64,000 nt of DNA from Cupriavidus necator A5-1 (lineage in GTDB: Bacteria > Pseudomonadota > Gammaproteobacteria > Burkholderiales > Burkholderiaceae): the NCBI RefSeq assembly GCF_000744095.1, contig NZ_JQLI01000001.1, positions 248,001-312,000 of the forward strand, read 5' to 3'. The notes under the pieces are model-generated. The model was not told the DNA's origin, ran no database searches, and saw nothing but the letters and a program-made list of their open reading frames with translations. Positions 43,935-52,965 of the stretch are shown in pieces (positions within the stretch are counted from its first letter, which is position 1; each line of letters begins with the position of its first letter). A program made the translations under genes and the position numbers.

Positions 43935-44255
43935 TCAGCCCTGCTCCCAGGCGCTGCACCACCCCTTCGCCGCGACATCCTTGCCGCCGAACAGCGCGCA
44001 ACCGCCGGCGGCGCTGCCCTCGTCACCCTGGTAAAGCTGGCAGTTGGCGCAGGTCTGGGATAGCTTGTGGCTGGGATATTTCTGCGAATCGACCTTGGAG
44101 GAATCGGCCTTGTAGCCGACCTTGAGCGCCTGCGGCTCCTGCTCGCCCAGCATGGCTGCGGCGCGGGCCTGCCGACTGCCGAGGGCCACTGTGGCAGCCA
44201 TGCCGGTAGTCAGCGCGAGCGGAAGGTAGCCAAGGAACTGTCGTCTGCGCGGCAT
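43935..44255 (-). CDS. High-potential iron-sulfur protein (HiPIP)
   Basis: 106 residues. Tat-type signal RRRQFLGYLPLALTTGMAAT, then mature domain with four cluster cysteines: CANCQLYQGD, GGCALFGG and GWCSAWEQ, a canonical HiPIP arrangement. A soluble periplasmic [4Fe-4S] electron carrier. It is intact amid pseudogenes, which suggests selection or recent arrival. Divergent from TIME-like element 1. Confidence 0.9.
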   Translation of the reverse strand: MPRRRQFLGYLPLALTTGMAATVALGSRQARAAAMLGEQEPQALKVGYKADSSKVDSQKYPSHKLSQTCANCQLYQGDEGSAAGGCALFGGKDVAAKGWCSAWEQG

Positions 44256-44449
44256 GGCGGGGGCTCCTCTGTGGTGGGGACGGTGGGCGGCATGTGCCTG
44301 CCGTATGGACAGAGGTTACTGCGGATTGCGGGGGAGAGGCAATTAAGGGGGGGGCGGCTGGCGGCGTCGACAAAAGTGTCGGCGGGCTGGGTACCTGGTG
44401 ACATCGTTCGACACGCCTACTCTCCCTGTTTAGGTTTGACTTTCTCGAC

Positions 44450-44621
44450 AGGGTCGTCGTACTTTTGGCGGAATATCTGGCGGTAGCCAACTGGAGCGCT
44501 GCTTGCAGCAAGGCTTCCTGGCCAGCCTCGTTCTCCGCGTCGCACATCTTTTCAAGTCCTTGATCCGCATAGGCTTTCGAAGCCAAGCCGCCAGATGTCG
44601 CACCAAAAGTACGATGACCCC
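44450..44621. mobile_element. Tn3-type miniature inverted-repeat element (TIME-like), copy 1
   Basis: 172 bp flanked by inverted repeats of about 34 bp: left GGGTCGTCGTACTTTTGG (from 44451) and right complement GGGGTCATCGTACTTTTGG (ending 44621), matching at about 28 of 34 positions. GGGG starts are typical of Tn3-family ends. No transposase inside. It abuts ISKra4 copy D directly. Related to copy 2 at 47438. Confidence 0.6.
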
Positions 44622-45013
44622 AAGTGGCACACCTGTGGCATGGCTGCCCCTATCCAGCGTTGCGCCGACTGGAAACCCTCGGCTGGGATCTTGAGGCTGA
44701 GGCCAGCCCCGAAGAGGCCAAGCTCCTCGGCAAGCTTGAGGAGTTCAGTCTGCCTGGACAACAACCGGCACTTCATCGTGACGGTGACCGCTATCGCCAC
44801 GGGGAGCCCATCGCATCGGGTTCGCCGAGTCGGCGGTCAACCAGGTGGTCAGCAAGAGGTTCGTCAAACGGCAACAGATTGCCTGGCGGCCTCTGCACGC
44901 GCACGACCTGCTACAAATCCGGGACGGCCGTGCTCAATGACCAGCTCAGATCGCACGTTGAACGATGGTATCCATCCATCGCCGGCGGAGAAGACCACCG
45001 CATTGCCGCTTAG
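44622..45013 (+). pseudogene. ISKra4-family transposase 3' fragment (copy D)
   Basis: Starts at AAGTGGCAC (WHLWHGCPYP region) and runs to the stop TAG at 45011-45013, with several frameshifts (WDLEAEASPEEAKL, GDRYRHGEPIASG). The right IS end GCCCCCGCTTTGGCGCGCTC follows at 45018-45040. 5' part replaced by TIME-like element 1. Confidence 0.8.
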
Positions 45014-45017
45014 TCTA

Positions 45018-45040
45018 GCCCCCGCTTTGGCGCGCTCTCC
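45018..45040 (+). repeat. ISKra4 right inverted repeat (copy D)
   Basis: GCCCCCGCTTTGGCGCGCTC continuing to CC at 45040 matches the right repeat of copy B. It immediately borders the H-NS-like remnant. Confidence 0.75.
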
Positions 45041-45404
45041 GAGCGGGATGGTGGCGGCGGGCGGCGGCGCAAGGCCGGCGGCCCGGCGCCAACAACGAAT
45101 CAAGGGGCGGACCACGCCCGCGGCCCTTCTCAACCCGAATGACGGCAACGATGGCAACGAGAAATGAGCGGGCGGACGCGATCCGCTGGATCCAGGCGCA
45201 GATGGCCGACTACGGCCTGACGATGGAGGAGCTGGAGGCAGCCGGGTGCTTTGATCCGCCGCCGCCACCGCCGCCAATCCAGCGCCCGGCCTGTTACCGC
45301 AACGCCGAGGGGCTCAGCTGAGACGGGCAGGGCGAGATGCCGGACTGGCTGCGGCGGGCGGTCAATGCGGGGGCAGACGGTGGAGTTTTACCGGGTCGGA
45401 TAGG
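45041..45404 (+). pseudogene. H-NS-like histone-family remnant 1
   Basis: Begins at the ISKra4 end, so the coiled-coil N-terminus is missing. Readable: ADAIRWIQAQMADYGLTMEE, the polyproline linker DPPPPPPP, then YRNAEGLS followed by TGA (45319-45321) where the paralogue has TGG. After it, EMPDWLRRAVNAG, then an extra G. Two lesions, plus the 5' loss. Confidence 0.7.
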
Positions 45405-45419
45405 GAGGTCCCTTCCATT

Positions 45420-45659
45420 CGATCGTATGTTGAAATTTCTTCTGCGATAAGGTGTGCAGCCCGGTCAACCGGTCACTTTTCTCTCGGGCGGCGGGGATAC
45501 CGTACGGTTTGCCCAGTTCGGCTTTGGAGACCGCAGTGAGTGCATCCTCGATTGGTTCCACATCGCCATGCGGGGGCAGAACCTCGAACAGATGATCAAG
45601 GCCCGGCCGGCACACTGCGACGGCCCGAACAACGCGGACTGATCAGGGCGCTGCGTGGG
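45420..45659 (+). pseudogene. ISKra4-family transposase internal fragment (copy E)
   Basis: GVQPGQPVTFLSGGGDTVRF and CILDWFHIAMRGQNLEQMIK match the middle of copies B and C. Truncated at both sides (near MLKFLLR and LRGR). Confidence 0.75.
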
Positions 45660-45720
45660 CGTTTCGGCTTGATGATGGATTCGATCATGCTACGATCCTC
45701 CGAAAGGGACGGGGGCGACT

Positions 45721-45923
45721 ATGGCAACAGAGACCTACGGGGGATACACCATTCGAGGCTTTGCAAAGCCCATGGGGACAGCTCGTTCGAAGCTTCGGGG
45801 GCCGTAGAGAAGGGGACCCAAGTGCTGGAGACCTCCGATCCGATTGGCTTTTACCCGAGCTTCCAGCGGGCAGTCGCGGAAGGCCTCGTCTGGGCGAGGG
45901 CGTGGGTTGAAGCTCATGTCTGA
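45721..45923 (+). pseudogene. Small phage-like hypothetical protein, probably frameshifted
   Basis: MATETYGGYTIRGFAKPM from 45721, then one indel; the other frame ends FYPSFQRAVAEGLVWARAWV EAHV. The YGGYTIRGF opening recalls the YKGF proteins at 18504 and 29016. Unknown function. Confidence 0.4.
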
Positions 45924-46550
45924 ACCCTCCTGAACTCCACCACCCACACCCAGGGATTTGCCCCCCACGCGCCGGCCCCGTTGATGGAGTTCCAGAGCGA
46001 TCTGAATGCGTGAACCGCGGGGACCCCAACGGCGGATGCGTGGCGCGCGTCCGGACTATCTACGAAATGTCCGCTATCCCGATCAATCGATACGCCTTCT
46101 GAAAGGGCATCTTTCTCGCTGCAGTCGTTCAGCCGCTCGACGCGCACGCCAGCCACCTCAAGCACCAGGCGGCACGCTGCGCGCGGCATACGGATGCTCG
46201 GCTTCCACGTGATCGCCTCGGCCGGCGGGATGTTCTCGAAGCCGCGTGGCACGCACGCGGGATAGTCCGCGCGGTAGACGGTCGGGCCCGGACCTAGGGC
46301 AGCGGGCTGTGCCCACGTCTCGCGCACCATACCTGTCTCCCGGTTGGCCGTAAGGGCAGTGGATCGTGATGTCCTGCAGGTGCGGCAGCAGGAGTCCGGC
46401 GAGCGGCTTGGCCAGCCAGTCGCCCATGAGGTTGCCTTGCTCGCTCACCTTGGGCTGCGGCTTCACCACGCGCCGCGTCTGCATCTTCCGGCCATCCAGG
46501 ATGGCGCGCACCATGGCGCCGCTGAAGAGGATGGGGCGTTCTTTGATCAT
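45914..46550 (-). pseudogene. Phage-associated hypothetical protein, frameshifted
   Basis: N-terminal frame MIKERPILFSGAMVRAILDG and TRRVVKPQPKVSEQ up to YGQPGDR, then a one-base shift; continuing MVRETWAQP, EAITWKPSIRMPRAACRLVL, FRSLWNSINGAGAWGANPWV and WVVEFRRV. This architecture is common in lambdoid-type prophages; function unknown to me. One indel destroys it. Confidence 0.65.
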
Positions 46551-46582
46551 GCTAGGATTCCTTCGTCAACCGGGAGGCGAAA

Positions 46583-46798
46583 ATGGCCAAATGCGATGCG
46601 TGCAATGCGATCGTCACGGACAGGCGCGGAGAGCGCGGGCACGATGCGCTCGTAGAAACAGGGCGTGAGAAGTTCCAACCATTGGGGCAGGCCGGTATTG
46701 TCACGACGTCTTACACGTGTTCGATATGCGGAACGAAATGGCACTACGAGAACGACAAGAACGACCCCGTCGCCGGATGGCATGAGGTTGCGGGGTGA
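46583..46798 (+). CDS. Small zinc-ribbon-like protein
   Basis: 71 residues with two CxxC pairs: CDACNAIV and CSICGTKW. GGGAGGCGAAA precedes the ATG. Small phage-type C4 proteins of this kind often bind Zn; role not known. Intact between two broken genes, opposite strand. Confidence 0.65.
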   Translation: MAKCDACNAIVTDRRGERGHDALVETGREKFQPLGQAGIVTTSYTCSICGTKWHYENDKNDPVAGWHEVAG

Positions 46799-46800
46799 TT

Positions 46801-47437
46801 TCAATTCTCGACCTCCAGCACCAGCCCCGGCTGCCGCGTACGCTCAGCCTGGAGCGTGATGTAGTCGGGATTCAGTTCTGCGCCGAGCCAGCGGCGGCCC
46901 AGGCGCTGGGCGACACTGGCCACCGTGCCCGAGCCCATGAATGGATCGAACACGATGTCGCCGTCGGGCTGCAGGCAAGAATGCAGGGCTCTACAAGCGC
47001 CTCGGGGAAAGTGGCGAAGTGGGCGCCAGTGAAGGACTGCGTCGGAATGGTCCAAACCGAGCGCTTGTTCCGCGTCTGGCTGTAGTCGACGTCCGCCCTG
47101 CCTGCGCGGTGCTGCGCCTTCTGGCCATGCTCGCCGGCCGAGTACTTCGTCTCGCGCGCGAAGCTATTCCGCTTGGAGTAGCGGCCGGTCAGTTCGCGGT
47201 GGCCACCGGCGGCCGTGTCCCAACCAGCCGGGGTCCGTACGCGCGCCTTGGGCTCGGCGTCGAACCAATGCCCGAAACCGACACCGGTAGGTGTGACTCC
47301 GTAGGCCGCCGGCTCCTTGATCGCCTCCATATCGCACCGGTAGCGATCGCTCTTGGCCATTAGGACCAGATATTCGTGGGCCTTGGTGCAGCGGTCGCGC
47401 ACGCTCTCCGGCATCGGGTTCGGCTTGTGCCAGATAA
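46801..47437 (-). pseudogene. Site-specific DNA methyltransferase (N4/N6 type), truncated and frameshifted
   Basis: N-terminal part LIWHKPNPMPESVRDRCTKA and EYLVLMAKSDRYRCDMEAIK, then SVWTIPTQSFTGAHFATFPE. After a one-base shift near 46980 the C-terminus shows motif I: VFDPFMGSGTVASVAQRLGR, ending LVLEVEN. The true start is lost where TIME-like element 2 begins at 47438. Phage-type enzyme, inactive. Confidence 0.8.
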
Positions 47438-47609
47438 GGGGTGATCGTACTTTCCGTGTAAAAATGGCGGTAGGAGGGCTCGCAGCCGCCCTGTGGCAAG
47501 GCTTTTCGCCGCAATGAGTCTCGCGCGATCTGTGTATGTGTAAGTCCTTGATGGATCGGCACTTTCCGGGACAAACCGCCAGAAAATGCACGGAAAGTAC
47601 GATCACCCC
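47438..47609. mobile_element. Tn3-type miniature inverted-repeat element (TIME-like), copy 2
   Basis: 172 bp. Left GGGGTGATCGTACTTTCCGT (from 47438) and right complement with the same 21 bases (ending 47609) form inverted repeats that extend to TGGCGG (about 34 bp). The interior shares CAAGGCTT and AAGTCCTTGAT with copy 1. It splits the methyltransferase gene from the HTH remnant. No clear 5-bp duplication. Confidence 0.65.
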
Positions 47610-47645
47610 AGAATGGGCCAGACGAATAGATTCGAGGCTGGTAGT

Positions 47646-47828
47646 CTACGATCTTGGTCTACAGAGGTGAAGTAGTTCGAACTTTTTCGCCTGGTATGCA
47701 ATGCGAGTGCGTGTAATGCCTAGATCTCTTGCTGCAGCTGACAGATTACCCTGTCGGCGTTCAATAGCAGTCTTGACGAGGAGGTACTCCGACTTGTCGA
47801 GAGAATCATTGGATAGCTTGCGCTTCGG
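47646..47828 (-). pseudogene. Fis-type HTH C-terminal remnant of a regulator
   Basis: LDKSEYLLVKTAIERRQGNL and SAAARDLGITRTRIAYQAKK ending RPRS and TAG. This is the Fis/NtrC helix-turn-helix. A TAA directly upstream shows the ATPase part is lost. Confidence 0.65.
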
Positions 47829-47884
47829 TTAACAACGAATTTTGTGACTGCTCTGTTTCGGACAGCGCGCCACCTATTTCAACA

Positions 47885-48450
47885 TTGCTGCTACTAGCAA
47901 GCCGGGATGCCGCTTGGCTCCGCAAGTCAGCGGGCGACCTGGAAACCGTGCGAGCAGAAGTCGCTGCGGCGCAGCGCCGAGCCGAGCGCGCCGAAGCCGA
48001 AGCGGCACTGGCGCGCCAGCTGCTGGCAGAATTGCGTGTGGCGCCGCGCGAGCGGGACGATGGTGGCGGGCGGCGGCGCAAGGCCCGCCCGGCGCCGACC
48101 GAGAAGGAAGCACAGAGCGAAAAGCAGGGCGAAGAAGAGGCCGAAGAACAGAGTGCGCCTACGGCTTCCCTCAACCCGGATGACGACAGCGACGGCATTA
48201 CGACAGCGATGACAGGCAACAATGGGCGGGCGGACGCGATCCGCTGGATCCAGGACCAGATGGCCGAGTATGGGCTGACGATGGCAGGGTTGGAGGCGGG
48301 GGGTGCTTCGATCCGCCGCCACCACCGCCACCGCCGGTCTACTACCGCAACGCCCAGGGAATGAGCTGGGACGAGCAGGGCGAGATGCCCGATTGGCTGC
48401 GGCGGGCGGTCAATGCGGGGCAGAGTGTGGAATTTTTCCGCGTCGGGTAG
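47885..48450 (+). pseudogene. H-NS-like histone-family remnant 2, frameshifted
   Basis: Starts in a helical part (LETVRAEVAAAQRRAERAEA), a charged linker (EEEAEEQSAPTASLNPDDDS), then RADAIRWIQDQMAEYGLTMA. A run of six G (48298-48303) is probably one base too long; in the other frame DPPPPPPPPVYYRNAQGMSW and EMPDWLRRAVNAGQSVEFFR complete the H-NS DNA-binding domain. Real start not clear. H-NS members silence AT-rich acquired DNA; this one is disrupted. Confidence 0.65.
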
Positions 48451-48731
48451 AAAAAAAATGATTGGCGACACGGCTATTCTCGAGGCTCGCACGGCGTCGA
48501 GAATGGGGGCGCCAAATTGGGGCGTCAATGCTCGACGGCATGAAGTTGGGGGATGCCAACAATCGCCAAAACCGCTATTACAATTGCGCGTCCCGCGCAG
48601 TGCGGCGAGCGCCTGCCGTGGCAAGCGTGCGAGGGGAACGGTACGGTTGTGCTGCAGATTCCCCTATCTTGGTACACCCTCTTGGTCCCCGGACCTGCAA
48701 ATCCACCGAACGTTGAAGGGATTCTGGCCCA
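48451..48731. other. Leader of the helicase gene; possible ISKra4 end
   Basis: No gene seen. GGCGCCAAATTGGGGCG at 48508-48524 resembles the ISKra4 left end (GCGCCAAAGCGGGGGC). It is a single weak match. Confidence 0.3.
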
Positions 48732-51700
48732 GTGGCGCGACAATCTTTCGGTAGAACGTGGTGGGGCGAGCAATGGCTCAATGCCCTGACACACATCGAC
48801 TACGACAACCGTCTGCCGCGTGGACGAGCCTATGCCAACAAAGGGGCGGTCAAGGATCTTGTCGTCAGGGCTGGAACGATTCAAGCCCAGGTACAGGGCT
48901 CCCGGCCACGTCCCTACCAGGTCACGATTGCGGTGCCAGCGCTTCCCGCAAAGGATTCCACACGGCTCCTGGATGCCATCGCTACCGAGCCCACCCTGAT
49001 CGCCCGGATGCTCAACCGGGAACTAGATCCGGCGGTGCTGGATCACGCACGCAAGCTGGGGATTTCCGTCTTTCCCACCAGATGGAAGGACCTCGATATG
49101 CAATGCTCCTGCCCCGATTGGGCCGTGCCTTGCAAACACCTGGCTGCAGTGATTTACCTCTTGAGCCGGGAAATCGATGGCAATCCGTTCCTGGTGTTTG
49201 CATTGCGGGGTGTCGACCTGGCGACAGCCTTGAAGTCGCGCGATATCCACCTGGAGCCGGCAGGTGGGGCTGTGCTGCCCTCATTGACCGAGTTGCTGCC
49301 GACCGGCGCAGAGACACCAGTTGATGCGGGGGATGTTGCTGTGCTTGATCAGCTTGATTTGTCCGGGATTCCGGACCTGACCGGTCCACTGCTGCACGTG
49401 CTGCCGGCACAACCCACGTTCTTTCCCAACGGAGATTTCCGCGAGACATTGCGGCGTGTGCTGGCACGGGTGGGTAAGGCGGCGCGACAAGCCATGGATG
49501 CCGGCGTCAACGCTCAGATCGTCACGCTATCTGGTGATGACCGACCGGTGATTGCATTGGACGCAAGATTGCAGCCTTCGGTGTACGGTACGAAGGACGT
49601 CACCACCATCGATGCACTGGAAGCAGCATTGGCACACGTGGATGTGCGCAATTTGCCAGACTTGCAACCTGAAGTTGCCGCGCTGTTCCACGTGCGACTG
49701 CTGGCGCTGCAGTTGATCGCGCGTGGCGCGGTGGTGCCCCAGATCCTCTTGGCGGATACCGATACTGTCGTGCTGCACTGGTTTCCGGCCACGCTCGATG
49801 ATGTCGTCGGTAATCTCATGCAGCGTCTTGCCGCTGCGTTGCCATCTGGCATGGTCAAGACGGGGCAGGGAAGGAAGCGAGCCGTCCTCACCCAGGAGGC
49901 CCAGGCAACATTCCTATGTTCCCTGTTTCTGAACCACTTCATTCACGCATGGTCGGATGGCACCAAGGAAAAGCCCTCTGCGAATAAAACGCTGGCGATG
50001 TTCTTCCGCACCGGGCGGGCACGGTATGACGGTCCCGGTGAGGGGGAGATTGCCGCTGGCATCCACACCTGGCTATCCCGATTTCATTTGGCGCGCCGAG
50101 AACATGTACCGGTGCTATGCCTCGAGGAGGCAAAAGCGGGCCATTTCGGGCTGGCACTCGCGATCGAGCATCGTTCGGCAGCGCTGAAGAAACCAGTACC
50201 ACTGGCAGCGATTCTGACCGATGAGGCCTGGTCGAAGGCCCGTTTTGGCATTCTGCAGACAATCGCGCTAGTGGCCGAGTTTTTCCAACCGCTCAATGCC
50301 TACATCAGTGCTGGCGCCAAGGCCCCGGTCAAGATTGCTGCGGATGAGCTGCCGGCCTTGCTGTTTGATACGCTACCGGTAATCCGCTTGCTCGGGATTC
50401 GCGCGCTGCTACCGAAGGCGCTCGACCATCTACTGCGACCTCGCCTGTCCATGCAGATCAAGGGTACGGCGACCGATACTGCGGGATTTTTTCGCGCCGA
50501 CGATGTTCTTGCCTTCGACTGGAAAGTGGCCGTCGGTAACCATCTGATTACGCGCGCCGAGTTTGAAAGGTTGGTGAAGGATGCCGCAGGCGTTGTACGT
50601 TTCAAAGGGGCGTACGTCTATCTGGATCCCAAAGAGATCGAGCGCCTGCGTGCCCAACTGCTTAAGCCATTGGCACCTTCGGGCGCTGAACTGTTGCGCG
50701 TGGCCCTCGCAGGCGAATTCGCCGGCACGACCGTTGGCCTGGATGCCAAGGCCCGCAAGATCATTCAAGATTTGGTGGAAGCGGGCACGGTCCCGTTGCC
50801 TCGTGGTATCAACGCCACCCTACGCCCTTACCAGCAGCGGGGTTATGCCTGGCTTTATCGCAACGCGCGAATCGGTTTGGGCAGCGTGATCGCCGATGAC
50901 ATGGGGTTGGGCAAGACACTGCAGGTCATCGCTACGCTGCAAAAGCTCAAGGAGGATGGCGCGCTTGACGACGCCAAGGCCCTGGTCATCGTGCCTACCA
51001 GTTTGTTGACCAATTGGCAGAAGGAAATTGGTCGTTTCGCCCCCAACCTGAGCGTTGGCATCTTCCACGGCAGCAAGCGTGAGCTCGCGGTGATTCGGCC
51101 TGATGTCCTGCTGACGACCTACGGCATCGCGCGTACGGCTGCTGCTACCCTCCATGCCTTGGCATGGCGCGTCGTCGTAGTGGATGAGGCCCAGAACATC
51201 AAGAACCCGGCTGCCGCCCAGACCAAGGCCGTGAAAGCGATCGCGGCCAGCAGCTTTATTGCCATGAGTGGGACGCCGGTGGAGAACCGCTTGTCCGAGT
51301 ACTGGAGCATCCTGGACTTTGCCAACCGGGGCTATCTGGGAAGCCTCAACCAATTCGCGCGGGAATATGCGATGCCGATACAGATCCAGCGCGATCAGCA
51401 TGTCGTGCAGCGCTTCAAGCGGGTCACGGCCCCCTTCCTGCTTCGACGCCTGAAAGCCGACAAGGCCATCATCAGCGATCTGCCCGACAAGATCGAGCAG
51501 AATCAATACTGCACGCTGACCAAGGCCCAGACGGCGCTGTATCAATCGGTGGTACAGGAAGGATTGCGAGTCATCTCGGGGGAATCCGACACCTTCAAGC
51601 GCCAAGGCCTGGTGCTGCAGATGATTCTGGCATTGAAGCAGATCTGTAACCATCCGGCGCAATATTTGAAACAGGGACAGGCCGACGCGGCGGCGTCTGG

Positions 51701-52223
51701 CAAAGCGGAGCGTTTCTTTGAACTCATCGACGATATCCACGCCAGCCACGAAAAGGTGCTGGTCTTCACCCAGTTCCGCGAGATGGGAAACCTGCTCTGC
51801 AGTTGGCTGCGACAGCGATATGGCCGCGATCCGCTATTTCTGCATGGGGGTGTCGGGCGAACCAGTCGAGATGCGATGGTCGAGCGATTTCAAAACGACC
51901 GTACCGAGCGTGTTTTTATCCTGTCGCTCAAAGCCGGCGGGACAGGGCTAAATCTGACCGCGGCCTCCAACGTCATCCACTACGATCTATGGTGGAATCC
52001 AGCGGTGGAAGCGCAGGCAACGGACCGAGTCTATCGCATTGGCCAACAGCGCAACGTTCAGGTCCACCGATTCATCACTCGCGCTACGTTTGAAGAGCGT
52101 ATCAATGACATGATTCGCGCCAAGCGGGAACTGGCCGACTTGGCAGTCGGCACGGGCGAACAGTGGATCGGTAGTCTTAGCGGGGACGAGCTCAAGACGC
52201 TGGTCAGTTTGGCAGAAAGCTGA
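48732..52223 (+). CDS. SNF2-family helicase with SWIM zinc finger
   Basis: 1163 residues from GTG at 48732. N-terminal RTWWGEQWLNALTHIDYDN is the family start. SWIM zinc finger CSCPDWAVPCKH (about 124-135). Helicase core: Walker A DDMGLGKTLQ, DEAQ box VVVDEAQNIKNP, SAT-like MSGTPVENRL, motif V LKAGGTGLNLT and motif VI ATDRVYRIGQQR. RapA/SNF2 ATPases remodel protein-DNA complexes. The frame is intact throughout 3.5 kb despite decayed neighbours. Confidence 0.93.
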   Translation: MARQSFGRTWWGEQWLNALTHIDYDNRLPRGRAYANKGAVKDLVVRAGTIQAQVQGSRPRPYQVTIAVPALPAKDSTRLLDAIATEPTLIARMLNRELDPAVLDHARKLGISVFPTRWKDLDMQCSCPDWAVPCKHLAAVIYLLSREIDGNPFLVFALRGVDLATALKSRDIHLEPAGGAVLPSLTELLPTGAETPVDAGDVAVLDQLDLSGIPDLTGPLLHVLPAQPTFFPNGDFRETLRRVLARVGKAARQAMDAGVNAQIVTLSGDDRPVIALDARLQPSVYGTKDVTTIDALEAALAHVDVRNLPDLQPEVAALFHVRLLALQLIARGAVVPQILLADTDTVVLHWFPATLDDVVGNLMQRLAAALPSGMVKTGQGRKRAVLTQEAQATFLCSLFLNHFIHAWSDGTKEKPSANKTLAMFFRTGRARYDGPGEGEIAAGIHTWLSRFHLARREHVPVLCLEEAKAGHFGLALAIEHRSAALKKPVPLAAILTDEAWSKARFGILQTIALVAEFFQPLNAYISAGAKAPVKIAADELPALLFDTLPVIRLLGIRALLPKALDHLLRPRLSMQIKGTATDTAGFFRADDVLAFDWKVAVGNHLITRAEFERLVKDAAGVVRFKGAYVYLDPKEIERLRAQLLKPLAPSGAELLRVALAGEFAGTTVGLDAKARKIIQDLVEAGTVPLPRGINATLRPYQQRGYAWLYRNARIGLGSVIADDMGLGKTLQVIATLQKLKEDGALDDAKALVIVPTSLLTNWQKEIGRFAPNLSVGIFHGSKRELAVIRPDVLLTTYGIARTAAATLHALAWRVVVVDEAQNIKNPAAAQTKAVKAIAASSFIAMSGTPVENRLSEYWSILDFANRGYLGSLNQFAREYAMPIQIQRDQHVVQRFKRVTAPFLLRRLKADKAIISDLPDKIEQNQYCTLTKAQTALYQSVVQEGLRVISGESDTFKRQGLVLQMILALKQICNHPAQYLKQGQADAAASGKAERFFELIDDIHASHEKVLVFTQFREMGNLLCSWLRQRYGRDPLFLHGGVGRTSRDAMVERFQNDRTERVFILSLKAGGTGLNLTAASNVIHYDLWWNPAVEAQATDRVYRIGQQRNVQVHRFITRATFEERINDMIRAKRELADLAVGTGEQWIGSLSGDELKTLVSLAES

Positions 52224-52265
52224 GTTAGAAATGCTTGGTGAGGTTGTCTGCAGTCGCGTTTGTCG

Positions 52266-52559
52266 TTGGGAGATGCCGGGCATCCAAGCCGCGAGGCGTT
52301 CGAAGGACGTGCGGCAGAAGTGGCCAACGCCAGGCTGGCCGAGGTTGTGGCGGATGCCAAGGCAGCAGGCGTCACATGCCAGACCGAAATGACGATCTCG
52401 ATTCCGTACCAGGGGATCATCGAGGCGGCGACCAAGCATGGATGTGACGTCATCTTCATGGCGTCGCACGGACGACGCGGGCTGGAAAGCCTGCTGGTCG
52501 GCAGTGAAACGCAACGGGAGCTGACGCACTGCCGGATTCCGGTGTTGGTTTATCGCTGA
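52266..52559 (+). pseudogene. UspA protein, 5'-truncated
   Basis: C-terminal two thirds of a universal stress protein: VANARLAEVVADAKAAGVTC, IIEAATKHGCDVIFMASHGR and ELTHCRIPVLVYR. The strand 1 with its DGS nucleotide-binding start is missing. ATG/TTG starts nearby would give only a truncated product. Compare 3619-3707. Confidence 0.65.
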
Positions 52560-52566
52560 CGAACTG

Positions 52567-52598
52567 GCGTGCGAGTGCGAAGCGCTACACTCGCACGC
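52567..52598. terminator. Perfect 11-bp hairpin after the UspA stop
   Basis: GCGTGCGAGTG pairs exactly with CACTCGCACGC, 10-nt loop. 8 bp after the UspA stop, so it may end transcripts of the helicase unit. No T-tract. Confidence 0.4.
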
Positions 52599-52965
52599 TA
52601 TGCCGGCAGGCTTTCGGGGCCGGTATCACCACCCGGCCGCCGGCCGTGGAACGCGTCGTCCAGGAGCGCCCGGATGCCCGCTGCGCCCAGCGTGCGCGGG
52701 TTGGGGTACCGCGCCTGCGCGCCAGTTCGCGAGGCCGCAATTCCGGCCATTCCTGGGAATGGATTGAGGTCGAGCAGCACACAGAGGGTTCGGGCCCGGC
52801 CAAAGCAACATAGACCTTCTCCCGGGCATACACTGGATGGAGGCGGCCGCAGTGTGTTTTGGCGCCCAGCGTTTCTGTTAGCCGCCGGGCAGACTCCCCC
52901 GAGCGTCCCGGGTGCCGGCTGCGCGGCGATAGCCACGCCACGCGGAAGCTGCCGTCTCAAATGCC
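52599..52965. other. GC-rich stretch, possible unassigned coding remnant
   Basis: Minus-strand frames read AGIRALLDDAFHGRRPGGDT, which looks coding, but no start context or known family. Left unassigned. Confidence 0.3.

Noticed and set aside
47806..48624. Long minus-strand frame over the H-NS-like remnant
   Set aside because: Codon composition and Pro/Arg/Ser bias indicate an antisense shadow of a GC-rich gene.
52599..52965. Gene on the minus strand ending GRRPGGDTGPESLPA
   Set aside because: Looks partly coding, but has no start signal or known family; left as unassigned.
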